Made by a program: the position numbers and the translations under genes. 64,000 nucleotides of DNA from the NCBI RefSeq assembly GCF_027579695.1, contig NC_083583.1:18998257-19062256 (forward strand), given 5' to 3'. The notes beneath the pieces are model-generated. The model was not told the origin of the DNA. It saw only the letters and a program-made list of their open reading frames with translations, and searched no databases. The DNA comes from Neoarius graeffei (lineage: Eukaryota; Chordata; Actinopteri; Siluriformes; Ariidae). Positions 11,165-22,289 of this stretch are shown here, piece after piece. The number at the start of each line of letters is the position of its first letter. Within the stretch, counting starts at the first letter, position 1.

Positions 11165-11828
11165 TGGCCCTTTTCCACTACCCTTTTTCAGCTCACTTCA
11201 GCCCGACATGGCTCGCGTTTCGACTACCAAAGAACAGCACGACTCGGCTCGCTTCAGCTCTGCTTAGCCCCTAAAACTCGCACGGTTTTGGAGTGGGGCT
11301 GAAGCGAGCCAAAGCGAGCCGAGTGAGGCTGGGGGCGTGAGCAGACACTCCCCTGTGCACTGATTGGTGAGGAGGAGTGTCCTCACATGCCCACACACGC
11401 CCCGCGAGCACGCTGGGATCTGTAAACACCGTAAACCCGGAAGAAGAAAAATTACGAATTACGAGAATTTCTGAAGCCTTATGCGCCTCGCCTCATCTAT
11501 ACGCTCTTGCCAGTATCTGTTGGCGCTGTCGGTGACAACAAGCCACAGCACCAAGACCAGCAACACTAACGACTCCATGTTTATTGTTTACTATTCGGGT
11601 CGTGAGACTACCGCTTAAAAGCTCACTGATGTCACTGTTTGCGCTGCTTAACGACATCATGTGACGTCCACCCACTTTCGCTAACTCCACCCAATGTGTC
11701 CACCCACTTCCAGCCAGCACGGTTCAGCGCGGTTGTAGTCGAAATGCAACTCCAACAGCCCCGCTCAACCCAACTCAGCACGGCACGGCTCAGCCCGACT
11801 CAGCCGCGTTTGTAGTGGAAAAGCGGCA
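11165..11828 (+). mobile_element. Harbinger-like MITE, copy 2
   Basis: Starts TGGCCCTTTTCCACTACC and ends with the complement of TGCCGCTTTTCCACTAC, with TSD TTA at 11162-11164 and 11829-11831. It is a near-identical inverted partner of copy 1, only 50 bp away. Confidence 0.82.
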
Positions 11829-11993
11829 TTAGAGTCACCAGTTAACCTAACCTGCATGTCTTTGGACTGTGGGGGAAACCGGAGCACCCGGAGGAAACCC
11901 GGGCGGACAACATGCAAACTCCGCACAGAAAGGCCCTCGTCAGCCACTGGGCTCGAACCCAGACCCTCTTGCTGTGAGGCGACAGCGCTAACC

Positions 11994-12170
11994 AAATAAT
12001 AAAAATAATATACATGATGTAAATTGTCACAAAAATGGTCTTGCGGGACGGAACAGCATATAAAAACTCAGAAAACAAATATCAGAAAATACATGACACC
12101 ACGTTAAAATACGTGACGGTTCTGTTCCGTTATGGGAGATGCAACAAATGACGGGATCAAACTGGATTAA
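11994..12170 (-). mobile_element. Crypton leader remnant upstream of usp47
   Basis: The AATAATATACATGATGTAAA and GCGGGACGGAACAG blocks match the leader at 9840-9925. It ends near the usp47 promoter. Confidence 0.5.
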
Positions 12171-12179
12171 TTGCGTTTA

Positions 12180-12300
12180 ACACCCCTCCCCCTCCCCACC
12201 TCATTAAGGTCGTGACGTCGCATCGACGTCATCACATCAAAATAGTCCGTGTTTAGGAAGTGACGCAGATATGGAGCTGAAATCTCGCGCACACTGAGAG
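12180..12300 (+). promoter_or_regulatory. usp47: usp47 promoter region with paired CRE-like sites
   Basis: TGACGTCG (12213-12220) and CGACGTCA (12224-12231) form an almost perfect inverted pair, resembling ATF/CREB sites. A GCCATTTT motif near 12304 resembles a YY1 site. There is no TATA box. The stretch is unique, CpG-containing sequence about 350 bp upstream of the first coding exon, whereas the bases to its left are all transposon. Promoter assignment is inference; the transcription start is not known. Confidence 0.55.
12271..12297 (+). promoter_or_regulatory. usp47: Upstream ORF 1 in the presumed 5'UTR
   Basis: ATG to TGA, 8 codons plus stop. It affects usp47 only if transcription starts upstream of 12271, which is unproven. 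Confidence 0.35.
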
Positions 12301-12448
12301 ACGGCCATTTTTAGCGCTCATTGATTTGCTTGTTTGTGGTTTGCAGTAAAATAGAAAGAAGGGGAAAGTGTCTGCGGTTCGTGAACAAGTTTTAGAAGCG
12401 GACAGTCTGGTGGCAGCATCCGGCTGGGTTTTTGGATCGCGAGTGTGA

Positions 12449-12487
12449 ATGATGTTTATCCAAACGGCTGCACAAAGTCGCTGTTGA
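12449..12487 (+). promoter_or_regulatory. usp47: Upstream ORF 2 in the 5'UTR
   Basis: ATGATG start, 12 codons then TGA, ending 52 nt before the better usp47 start codon. A third minimal uORF (ATG TGC GTT TAA) follows at 12507-12518. All three terminate before the main start, so they could lower translation. The effect is inference. Confidence 0.45.
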
Positions 12488-12539
12488 CATCAGAGTCCTG
12501 GGGTTGATGTGCGTTTAACAGTCAGTCGCCCGAATGGAA

Positions 12540-12578
12540 ATGGTGCCCAGCGAAGAGAACCAGCTCGTACCCAAAGAG
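12540..12578 (+). CDS. usp47: USP47 exon 1 (coding part)
   Basis: Encodes MVPSEENQLVPKE and ends at a GAG|GTGAGA donor, phase 0. It matches the first 13 residues of human USP47 as I recall them except for one substitution. USP47 is a cysteine deubiquitinase of the USP/C19 family. It removes ubiquitin from DNA polymerase beta and interacts with SCF beta-TrCP, acting in base-excision repair and signalling. An in-frame ATG six bases upstream (12534) would add two residues. The 12540 ATG has G at -3 and +4 (strong context) and matches the family start, so I chose it. The 5'UTR begins somewhere after about 12240. Confidence 0.9.
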
Positions 12579-13784
12579 GTGAGAGGAAATCAGACAGACA
12601 GACAGACACTGACATGCTGTGCATCAAATCAGTTTGTTTTTGACCCTGCTGCAGATTTGCTTGTTAGCAAAACGGTGTAAAGAACCACAAATGACGCGTT
12701 GTTACGCATCTGCGCTAGCTCAGCCTATACGCAGCGCCTTTGGCTAGCGTACTAAGTGCGTTAGCATTAGCAAACATTAGCTTCAGTACCTTAGCTGGTA
12801 TTAACAACAAAGAATTATCGTGTTAAAATGTATAACGTTTCAGTAATGTCTTAGAAACAGGGCTAATAACGAATTGGACTGTATCTATCTATCTTTCTAT
12901 ACATATATATGCGTGTGAGTGAGAGAGCGCTAGTTAGCTAGCTATGTTTGTGAGCTAGCTAGTTGCACTTTGCTAACTAGCTAACAACTGTTTGCTTGCT
13001 TTGTTTTTCGGTTTATAAAACAGACATGTATACAAACACACCCGACCGAATAACACGATGTTTGACATGTATTTTAAGTATAAACTGTTAATTAACTAAC
13101 GTGTCGAGTAGTTTGTGAATTCATAAAGCGTTCTGGTTTAATGCTACACTGCCTTGCTAGGTAGCTAACTAATAAGGCAAGTAAAACAAACATGCTAACG
13201 ACAGACAGAGGAGGACCCGAACTAGCTAATTCGCTACTATTCTTCCACTGTTTATATTTAATACCGTCAGGTAACATATCAGCTGTGTTAATTAGTAGGT
13301 CTTAGTTATCATAAATGAGTTCAGCAGTAAAAATAAATAAAAAATAATACTACAAGGCTAGTTTGAGTGGTTGAACTTGACACTGGTGTTAGCTCAGCCA
13401 GCGAGTTATTTACTGGAAGTTCACTAATGAAAGGCGAGACTTGAGAGAATGGATTTCTTAAAAGGACTGTCTTGCTGTGGGTTTTTCTTTCTCTTGGTCG
13501 TAATCTGATCACCCTGAGCTAATAAACCGACTTATTTTCACACCTTTTTTTTCATTCCTCCTCACCACGTCCTACATAGTCAAATTTCCCATGATGTGTC
13601 TGTCTTTTTCTGAGGTTCCTTCAACAGAGAATGCAGGATGTGACTGACGACAACTTCATCTGGTCCTTTTTCTCATCTTCATCTGTCATGTTTGTTTTGA
13701 GCGTCTGTCAGATTCTTTTTCTTGTCTGATATGAGTGAGAACCTGGTATGGTGTTCTGCTTGTAGCAAATCTGCCTTATAGTTC
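12579..13784 (+). other. usp47: usp47 intron 1, proximal unique part
   Basis: Starts at the exon 1 donor. AT-rich sequence without a recognisable transposon or ORF. It has a CAGA/CAGACA microsatellite at about 12593-12610 and several GCTAGCTA-type short repeats at 12940-12990. It could hold intronic regulatory sequence, but nothing specific is visible. Confidence 0.6.
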
Positions 13785-13831
13785 ACCGTATGTTCTGAGA
13801 TGCTTTTTCTGCTCACCACGACCTGTACAGA

Positions 13832-14309
13832 TGCACCTTTTCCACCAAAGCAGTTCCAGGGCTGGTTCGGGGGCCAGTGCTTAGTTTGGAACCGGGTTTT
13901 CTGTTTCCACCTGACAAAGAACTGGCTCTGGGGCCAGAAAAACCGGTTCCAGGCTAGCATCAACTCTCTGCTGGGCCAGAGGAAAGAACCGCTTACGTCA
14001 GCGGGGGGGGCGGAGTTGTTAAGACAACAACAATAGCAAGACCGCGAAAGATCGCCATTTTTAAGCGACGAGAAGCAGCAGCCGTACAAACGCAAAGTCA
14101 TCTGTTGTTATTGTTGTTGCTGCTGCTTCTTCTGTGTTGTTTTTGCTTCGATATTCGCACCAAGGTTTATGCAAACGTAGCGACGTAATGACGTGGCTCC
14201 CCTTAGCACCGCGAGCTATGGAAAAGCAAACTGGTTCTCAGCTGGCTCGCAAGTTGAACGAGTTGTGAACCAGCACCAGCCCTGGAACTGATTTGGTGGA
14301 AAAGGGGTA
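13832..14309. mobile_element. Harbinger-like MITE, AGA TSD
   Basis: Ends TGCACCTTTTCCACCAAAGC and the complement of TACCCCTTTTCCACCAAATC, both continuing into CAGTTCCAGGGCTGG. The 3-bp duplication AGA lies at 13829-13831 and 14310-14312. Length 478 bp. The host sequence (GTTCTGAGATGCTTTTTCTG, 13787 onward) is another dispersed repeat, seen again near 17848. Confidence 0.8.
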
Positions 14310-14320
14310 AGAGTGGTTAC

Positions 14321-14979
14321 TAGGGCTGTAATAATATGCGTATCGAAATCGTGATACGCAGAGCCACGATCCGTATCGCGATACAAGAAGGCAGAATCGC
14401 GGTACACCCTTTCAAACTTCTCCTCAGCCCAAAAACAGAGGCGCTTCCAAACTTCAATTTATGAATACTTTAATTTTTATTTAAATTACATTTTAAACTT
14501 ACTTAAATTACTTTTTTTATATCTATTAGTAAGTCGTTTTTTTGCCGACCTGCGACAATCTTCTGCGAGTCACGCAACGTCCACACTCGCCACTGGCAGA
14601 GCATTCATTTCTTTTAAGCGGTCGCCATTCTGGTTGCGACGCGGGGAGCGAATCTGTAAACAAGCAGCTCATTGGCTGGCTAGGTGTGCCACAAGCCAAT
14701 CACAATCACTTGACCGGAAAGGCATGCAGTGTTGCCAGATTGGGCAGGTTTAGGTGCTTTTTGGCTGGTTTTGAACATATTTTGGGGTGGAAAACGTTAG
14801 CAATATCTGGCAACACTGAAGGCATGTCTGCTTGGGCGGAAGCCTTCTGCGGCAGTTACATTTTGACACGCGAGCAATGTTTCACCATAAAAATTCCGTA
14901 ATTTCCATCTGTTTTCCGCGATCACAGAAAATCATTGGTCCTATGAGAGTGAGACAGTGAGAGAGCCACCCCTATACCC

Positions 14980-15011
<32 letters not shown>

Positions 15012-15320
15012 ATTAATGGATTTACACGATTTGGAAAAATGACTTTTTCAGAACCGAAAAAAACAGAGCTTCCGGCTCAACAGTATTATTTTGAGAAATT
15101 AAACAATCTTTGGATATACATTTGTTCATTTTTGCATACATATTACTCATTCTCTGCAGTGGTCTGAATTATTTGTTATTAGTTAATGTAAGTAAGTAAA
15201 TGTTAAGTCAAATTTACTACTTTAAAAAAACATTTAAAAAAAATCGTGGGCGTATCGAATCGTGGGTCAAAAATCGCGATACGAATCGAATCGTGAGTTG
15301 GGTGTATCGTTACAGCCCTA
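14321..15320. mobile_element. hAT-like element, TSD GTGGTTAC
   Basis: Exactly 1000 bp with ends TAGGGCTGTAATAATATGCG and the complement of TAGGGCTGTAACGATACACC. The 8-bp duplication GTGGTTAC lies at 14313-14320 and 15321-15328. Subterminal ATCGTGATACG-like repeats occur on both sides. No transposase frame remains. It holds poly-C/poly-A tracts (14978-15010) and a nested 92-bp MITE. Confidence 0.9.
14727..14818. mobile_element. 92-bp hAT-type MITE nested in the previous element
   Basis: Ends CAGTGTTGCCAGATTGGGC and the complement of CAGTGTTGCCAGATATTGC. The 8-bp duplication AAGGCATG lies at 14719-14726 and 14819-14826. A relative of 112 bp occurs at 31487-31598. Confidence 0.9.
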
Positions 15321-15328
15321 GTGGTTAC

Positions 15329-16089
15329 TTGACTTGCTATAGCCTTCCTATGAGCTCAAACATGTACTTAATAAAAAGAGAACCCCCCCCCCCCCCCCCC
15401 CAATATAAAATTTAACAATGATTCGCTGAAGCCAAAGTGAATTTCAGTGAATAATAGCTTGCAAATGTAATAAAGGCATGAGCAGACTTGTCGCTTATCT
15501 ACGCCGACTCGTATAAAATACTTTTGTTTTGAAATGGATAAAATAAATCACGATTCCACCTTACCTTTGAATAGTTTTCGACCGAACTTTGTAACATCGT
15601 AGTGCTTGTAGGAGCAGCATTTTCTTTCATTGTTTTGTAATTCTTCCTCACTCAGTGTGACAAAGCAATTTGCAGCCAGTTTGCTGAGTCACTCGAGGTG
15701 ATTCTCAGGAAGTTTGTCAAGAAAATCGGACTATTGCGTAATTTCCTATAATCACCTGTGTATTTATCATAAAGAATTTTAATCAACAGTTTCTGGTTCA
15801 AGAATATAACAGTGCTTTGGTATAAACTGTAATAAAACACAAGAAATTCCAAGTGAAAATGGAATGCTATGAATGTCAATGTGTGGTAAACACATTTTGA
15901 GAAGAGAGAATTAATATCGTGGCTTATGATCTTGGCAAAGAAATATTTCATAATAGTATCTTCCACTCTTACCCGGCCAACATAAACGTATTTATACTAA
16001 AATTAAATATATGACCAACATCAATTCAGGCAGGGTTTTATTATATTACCTGCAGGTATTTCTTTCGGTTGTTCTGAAGAAGGTAAACT
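15329..16089. other. Intron 1, no recognised feature
   Basis: AT-rich sequence with a poly-C run at about 15385-15402. I see no coding exon and no inverted terminal repeats. Confidence 0.6.
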
Positions 16090-16091
16090 AC

Positions 16092-16248
16092 ATATTTTAT
16101 TTACCAGCTGGGAGGTCCGTATCATGAAATACCGTGACGGAGGTCTTGAAAGTACTGAGCGAGGCCCTCTGGGCTGAGATCAGTATTCAAGGCCGAGGTC
16201 ACGGTATTTCACCATACGGACCGACCTTAAGCTGGTAAATAATATTTT
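16092..16248. repeat. Imperfect long hairpin
   Basis: The left arm carries TTTACCAGCTGGGAGGTCCG and TGAAATACCGTGAC. The right arm carries their complements (GTCACGGTATTTCACCATACGG, then AAGCTGGTAAAT). It lies close to the third Crypton copy and shares its GGTCCGTA vocabulary, so it may be part of that element. A separate fold-back MITE is equally possible. Confidence 0.65.
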
Positions 16249-16434
16249 ATTTTTTCTTTACCAAATTCTAACAGAAAGGGAGAGCCGAGCCGCCATTTTG
16301 AATCCTCATTCATGGCTGTAATGCAAATGGCTTCCTCCTCGGAATACAAGTGCACTTCCATGGCAGGAAAAAAACTACATTTTGCCGCCTATGTAGTCCC
16401 CTATTTATACAAAATTGAGTCGTTCAGGATTCAG

Positions 16435-16800
16435 CCATGTTTTTGCTCGGCGTTAGCAACAGTTAGAGGTTTTTAGCTTTCTCCTGAAATGTTTTCTTTT
16501 ATTTCTTCTTCCTCAGGGTAGTAAAACTCGCTTTCGCTGTGAAGACTGTTATCACTATCCATGCTGTAAAATTAATGCTATTCTCCTGAGAAATGCTGGC
16601 AAAAATTTATAAGATTTTTGATAATCTTATAAATAAATCTTATTTAAAAAAAAGATAAATATTGACAAAGTGCTACTATGTTTGTTGTGAACGAGCGTGT
16701 CGCCAGAGGTCCATAACTGGGGTCCGTATCGTGGGATACGGATTTGCTCGCCAGCCAATCAGAGCGCAGGATTTGATGGAAACCGGACCATGAAGAAAAT
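16435..16800 (-). pseudogene. Third Crypton fragment (leader and first codons)
   Basis: The minus strand has a start codon at about 16563, followed by the same acidic N-terminus as at 3302 and an early in-frame stop after the ENISGES block. The leader (16564-16800) carries the TGCTACTATGTTTGTTGTGA and ACTGGGGTCCGTATCGTGGG blocks. Only the N-terminal region is present. Confidence 0.6.
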
Positions 16801-16879
16801 AAAGTGGTCTTCTAAGGAACAGGCAGTCTGTAAGAAAATGACTGACGTCTTGGGTTTGGATGGGAATCGAATCCCGCCC

Positions 16880-17550
16880 TATGTCCGAAAATAGCGAGTT
16901 TGCCATTTTATAGTGCTGTCTAAATGTATACTGAGAATTATTACACCCTATATAGTGGACTCATAGTATCCCACAATGCACTGTGAAAAGTAGTGTACAA
17001 CCGATGATCCCTCACCAAGCAATATTTACACCATCATGCGATGTGGTCACGCTGGGGGGTGTTGGGGTGAATGGACATTTCAGGTACAATTAAAAATAGT
17101 AATCGAATAGAAAATAAGCTAAAATAGAATGACAGATAAAATACAAGAATAAGTTACAGTGCAGAGCCAGGAATTAATCAAAAGCCTCAAATTTGATTTA
17201 ATAAAAGGCAGCAGCAAAGAACGTATTAGCCTTGATTTAAAAGAACTGAAAGCTGCAGGACTTTGTATTGATTAATGTGGGAAATGCGCACAGTATAATA
17301 TGAATTTATCACAAAAATACATGCGTGTATTTATTATTTTGAAAACCCACCAGCCGACTGATCTAGCACGTTTTAATTGTGCGACAGTAATGACGGAAAT
17401 AACGGCGTGGCAGAGTAGTGTCCGAAAGTGTCTTTTTTTTTTTTTTTTTTTTTTCTCCATTTTATCAATGAGCTCACTATATAGTCCTCTATATAGTAAT
17501 TCCCTAGATAGGGAGTAGTTTAATGAGTGAGTGATTTCGGACACAGCACC
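16880..17550. mobile_element. Fold-back element with GTCCGAAA ends
   Basis: GTCCGAAAATAGCG near 16882 and the inverse TGATTTCGGACAC near 17534-17546 bound AT-rich sequence full of TATATAGT/ACTATATA motifs in both orientations. These are typical of a common fish hAT MITE. It includes a poly-T tract at 17431-17454. Exact ends and TSD not established. Confidence 0.5.
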
Positions 17551-18002
17551 AGAGATTCTCCTGCAGGAATTCTTAGCTAACCTCCACATGTGAAACTAAT
17601 CCAATCCAAATCACATTTTCTTATAAGCTGTGTGAGCGAGTGACTGCTTACCGCTTATCCCTCCACACACACATGCAAAAAAAAACAACCCAAAAAATAA
17701 GACCCATGCTTCACCACTCCTTTACATTGTAAGATTTTCTGCTAGATTTTGTTGGAGACAAAATCACACATCATAAAGACCTTCTTTGATCCTGACTAGA
17801 GACTGGTGGTTATAAAACACGTCCCGTGACTGCTCCACTTGTTCTGAGATGCTTTTCTGCTCACCATGGTTGAAGTGTGTTTTTTATTTGAGCTCAGCTG
17901 TTATTAGAATCTGACGGACACAACGTGTTACTGTTCATCCTGTTAAAGAATTCAGCCAGGAGTTTTTTGGGATCGTCTTGAACAGTGTGACAAGCAGTAG
18001 TC

Positions 18003-19916
18003 TTAAAGGAGAACTGAAGGCAAATTTTTTTTTTTTTTAAATCAAAATTCTGTTTCTCATTTTATTAAATATAGGAATGCATTTTTGATAACCGTTTTGT
18101 CACTGCTATAGCAAGTTATGAGTGTTTGAAATGTGCTATGTAATATATCAGTCTATATGTCAAAGCAATGGCCCTAAACAAGATTCGTTGAGACCTGTGC
18201 GAGACATCGTAGGACGGAAGTAAAACGTACAGCGGAAATCAAAGTGGCCAACATCGTCAAAAGACGTGCATGCCCTCTTTCGAATGCTGATGTAATCAAG
18301 CTGAAAGGTTTGTTTGTTTTGATGATGATTTCAGTTTGTATAGCGCCTTTCTCAAAACCCAAGGTCGCGTTACGGTTATGGGGGGGGGGAGTCGACTAAA
18401 TAAAGGTCAAGATGTCATTCCAATGGTGTAGCAACCACAGTTCCACCAAAAGGCGCACAAAAACAAGTCTCGCGCAGCTGTTGTGCCGCCGCCAGGCGGC
18501 ATCACTGGGAACACCGCGCCATGGATCCACAAAGTGAGCACAGACGCACCGCCACGCAGAGCGCTTGTATGTCCCAAACTGCCTTCATGGCTGCTGCGAC
18601 GCCACCGAACATCATTGCTTGGAACATCACGCCAAACACTAAAGCACTGCTGGACAACCACGATGTTAAAATGAGCAACAAGCTCACTGCAGTCCGTAGC
18701 TGGGAGCACAGGCATCACCTACAGTGAACCAAGGCCTGGAGGGAACCGGCGCCCAAAACTGGGTCCGGAAATACAACCCAACCGGCGGACAAAACGCTCA
18801 AACAAAAACATCAAACAAGAGAAAATAAAATGAAATAACAAAAGCTCCGGTGAGAAGCAGCAGCCAGAATGCACACGGCGTACTCTCAACCGGAAACGGA
18901 AGTGATTGGTAGCAATCAGGAGAGTTAAAAAAAAAAAAAAGTAGGCATTTAAATTCGTTTTTGTGCAATACTTCGTTTGGAAAACAGTTTTCAAAATGGC
19001 GGCGCTGACACTTCAAGTTTCGAAGTCTCGCACAAGTCTCGTGAAGATCATGTGGATAAGTGACGCCTGCCATGGACCAAACAAACTAAATTCAACATGG
19101 CTAAAAACCGAATTGTATAAGTATAATATTTAATTGCAGTTGCTTGCTAGTACGAGTCACGATGTAAGGCCAAGTTTACATTGGACCGTATCTGTCTCGT
19201 TTTCTTCGCGGATGCACTGTCCGTTTACATTAAAATGCTGGGAGACGGGAATCCGCCAGGGTCCACGTATTCAATCCAGATCGTGTCTGGTCCGGTGCTG
19301 TGTAAACATTGAGAATATGCGGATACGCTGTGCTGAGCTCTAGCTGGCGTCGTCATTGGACAACGTCACTGTGACATCCAACTTCCTGATTCGCTGGCAT
19401 TGGTCATGTGACGCGACTGCTGAAAAACGGCGCAGACTTCCGCCTTGTATCACCTTTCATTAAAGAGTATAAAAGTATGAAAATACTGCAAATACTGATG
19501 CAAATACTGCCCATTGTGTAGTTATGATTGTCTTTAGGCTTGCCATCCTTCCACTTGCAAGTGGTAAGTGACGCGCATGCCCGATATGCACCGGGATCAC
19601 ACACACAGCGGCTCAGTCCCAAATCACTGCTCGTGTGCTTCACTCGCGCGCTCTGTGGGCTGGAGTGCGCACCCTCCAGAGGGCACTCGCTGTTCAGGGC
19701 GGAGTGATTTGGAGCGCAGGATGCCTGCGGAGCCGAGCGTATCCGTGTATTGGCGTTGCTGTGTGCACGCGAATCGTTTTAAAAACGTTAATCTGCTGAT
19801 CTGCTGATACGGTCTACTGTAAACCCCACCTAAGGTTACTAAAACCGAAAACGCAATTGAATAACACATTTAAGAAATAAAGCAAGTTTAAAAAAATGAC
19901 TTCAGTTCTCCTTTAA
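18003..19916. mobile_element. TTAA-flanked element, family AGGAGAACTGAAGG, copy 1
   Basis: TTAA at 18003-18006 and 19913-19916. Ends are AGGAGAACTGAAGGCAAATT and the complement of AGGAGAACTGAAGTCATTTT. It is filled with nested material: a repeat-like block at about 18325-18900 and a Harbinger-like element at 19168-19830. No transposase frame. The sister copy is at 30424-32158. Confidence 0.85.
19168..19830. mobile_element. Harbinger-like element, GTTTACAT family, copy A
   Basis: Ends GGCCAAGTTTACATTGGACC and the complement of GGTGGGGTTTACAGTAGACC, with TSD TAA at 19165-19167 and 19831-19833. Sister copies at 21064-22289 and 54709-55522 share the interior (CGGATGCACTGTCCGTTTAC, CTTGCAAGTGG). 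Confidence 0.8.
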
Positions 19917-21060
19917 AAGACGGGTAAAATTCCACAGTCTAAAACCAGCTCAAGCATTAACGCTTCCTGGAATGATTTTTCTTCATGCGTTGGAATAAAA
20001 CCTCTCCGAAGCCAGCACTTTTTAAATCTGCAGTGTAAGGTTTCTCTGAGCCATGTTTGATAATTCACCAGGTTAAATAAGAGTAGGTGAGGGTGGTGGT
20101 TCTCCCCCCCCTTCTTAAAGTTGAGTGTAAGGTTTCAGTCGATTTATCTGTAGCTTGGAGTGACTGCGTCAAAGTCAAGCGATACTTTCAGGCTGTAGTC
20201 AGAGACTTGGCTCAAGCTCCAGGGCTGCTGTGTACCCTTCTCAGACAGTAAAATATCTCTCGCTCTCGATTATGACTGTGAATAGTTTATTTCTAAACTG
20301 CTCCAAGACGCCCCCCCCCCCCCCAAAAAAAAAAAAAGAAAAAGGTTAGAAATGAACTTGTGCCTGGTCCCACGAAAGTCCCCAAAAATGATCAGCAAAT
20401 AATCAAATCTAAATGCTAGAATGAAATCTTGTACATCTTTTGAAAGCCAAGAGATTTGTATCTACTAGTCCTCTTTCTCATAATGAGTCACTTGAACTCC
20501 TTTTCACCTAAAACATGCTGATGGGTCTCTTGCCAACTTCTCAATAACGATCTAATTTTACTTCGCTTCACACCCTTCCTCTTGAAGGCGTACAGAGGAA
20601 ACCTGGATCGATGCCCAGCATGCCACTGTCTCGAAATGAATGTTTGGTTTTTGAGAGTGATGTAGCGGTGAATACTTCGGCTCCGAAGCGGGTTATGAGC
20701 AGCCCGTATGCTCGTTGCGTGCGCGGCTGAAAAGGGACCACCTGTTAGCAGCGTTGTAGCAGTTCGTCAGAGGGTTAGTGCTGAATGGTTCGTCAGCATT
20801 CTGGGTGTGCATTATGTTACTGATGAGTAAAATCCTCAGCTTGACAGGAAGATAATAGTGAAGGAGTGATTTGGAGAGAAGCTGTCGTCTTTATTTCTCG
20901 TGGCAGGTGTTTTTTGCAGCACTCTGAATCAATCCAAGAATGGTCTTATTGGGCCTCGAGTTTCAATCACTTGGTGAAGTTGTCTTTAAATCTTCATGTA
21001 AGCCGAACCAGGCAAGAAAAAAAAATATCTGCCAGATTTACAAAAGTGCAAGGTTGAAAC
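19917..21060. other. Intron 1, no recognised feature
   Basis: Mostly unique-looking sequence with poly-C/poly-A tracts at about 20309-20337. No supported exon or inverted repeat. Confidence 0.55.
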
Positions 21061-21063
21061 TTG

Positions 21064-22289
21064 GGCTACGTTTACATTACTTCGAATCAGCGGATCATCA
21101 GATTAACGTTCTTAAAACGATTCGCGTTTACACTAAAACCATTAGCCGTGCACACAGCAACGCCAATACGCGGATACGCTAATCACATGACTTTAGACGG
21201 CGCGTAACGTGATCCCAGTGCATTTCAGACAGCGCGTAACATGATCCCAGTGCATTTAGGGCATGCGCAAGGCTCACCACTTGCAAGTAGAAGGATGGCA
21301 AGCCGCGCAAGGCTCACCACTTGCAAGTAGAAGGATGGCAAGCCTAATACACGGATACGCTCGGCTCTGCAGGCATCCTGCGCTCCAAATCACTCCGCCC
21401 TGAACAGCGAGTGCCCTCTGGAGGGTGCGCACTCCGGCCCTGTGCAGCTCACACAGCGCGCGAGTGAAGTGCACAAGCCACGATTCGGGACTGAGCCGCT
21501 GTGTGAGAGATCCCAGCGCATATCACTTATTACTTGCAAGTGGAAGGATGGCAAGCCTAAAGACAATCATAACTACACAATGGGCAGTATTTGCATCAGT
21601 ATTTGCAGCACACACGGACTGGCCAGCGGGAGTTTTCCCGGTGGGCCGGTGGTTCAGTGTGGGCCGGCGGAGAAAAAAAAAAAAAAAACAGTTGCGCGCT
21701 GGCCTTTAATATGATAAGCAATGTTAACAGTTTCTTTAAGAAACTGTTAACATTGCTTGTCATATTAAAGGCCAGCGCGCAACTGTAATAAGCAATGTTA
21801 ACAGTTTCTTTAAGAAACTGTTAACATTGCTTATCATATTAAAGGCCAGCGCGCAACTGTTTTTTTTTTTTTTTTTTTTTTTTTTTTTCCTCCGCCGGCC
21901 CACACTGAACCACCGGGAAAACTCCCGCTACTCCCAATGGCCAGTCCGTGTGTGATTTGCAGTATTTTCATACTTTTATACTCTTTAATGAAAGGTGATA
22001 CAAGGCGGAAGTCCGCGCCGTTTTTCAGCAGTCGCCTCACATGACCAACGCCAGCGAATCAGGAAGGTGGGTGTCACAGTGACGTTGTCCAATGAGACGC
22101 CAGCTAGAGCTCAGCACAGCGTATTCGCGTATTCTCAATGTTTGCACAGCACCGGAGCTGACACGATCTGGATTGAATACGTGGACGCTGGCAGATTCCC
22201 GTTTCCTGGCTTTTCCAGGGAGTTTAATGTAAACGGACAGTGCATCCGCGAAGAAAACGAGACAGATACGGTCTAATGTAAACGTAGCC
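21064..22289. mobile_element. Harbinger-like element, GTTTACAT family, copy B
   Basis: Ends GGCTACGTTTACATTAC and the complement of GGCTACGTTTACATTAGACC, with TSD TTG at 21061-21063 and 22290-22292. It contains an internal tandem duplication of GCGCAAGGCTCACCACTTGC (21265-21345) and a nested 346-bp palindromic element. Confidence 0.82.
21609..21954. mobile_element. Palindromic (fold-back) hAT-like element
   Basis: The 8-bp duplication ATTTGCAG (21601-21608 and 21955-21962) flanks 346 bp that is almost entirely self-complementary. The ends are CACACACGGACTGGCC and its complement. Inner arms carry GGCCCACACTGAACCACCGG and a poly-A/poly-T pair. The centre is a smaller palindrome around GTTAACAGTTTCTTTAAGAA, present twice in tandem. 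Confidence 0.9.

Larger units (their letters stand above)
10282..11993 (-). mobile_element. DANA/Mermaid-like SINE, split by two Harbinger MITEs
   Basis: A tRNA-derived SINE on the minus strand is recovered by joining 10282-10422, 11118-11161 and 11832-11993. It carries the usual conserved body, with 5' blocks around GTTCGAGCCC and CCCACAGTCCAAAGACATGC. Its tRNA head is truncated after GCTAACCA. The two MITE insertions have duplications ATA and TTA. Confidence 0.88.

Noticed and set aside
12901..12990. GCTAGCTA-rich stretch as a regulatory array
   Set aside because: Short, irregular low-complexity repeats with no conserved spacing.
18502..18727. ORFs on both strands in 18407-18727
   Set aside because: They overlap one another on opposite strands in repeat-like sequence, with no recognisable domain, start context or splice sites.
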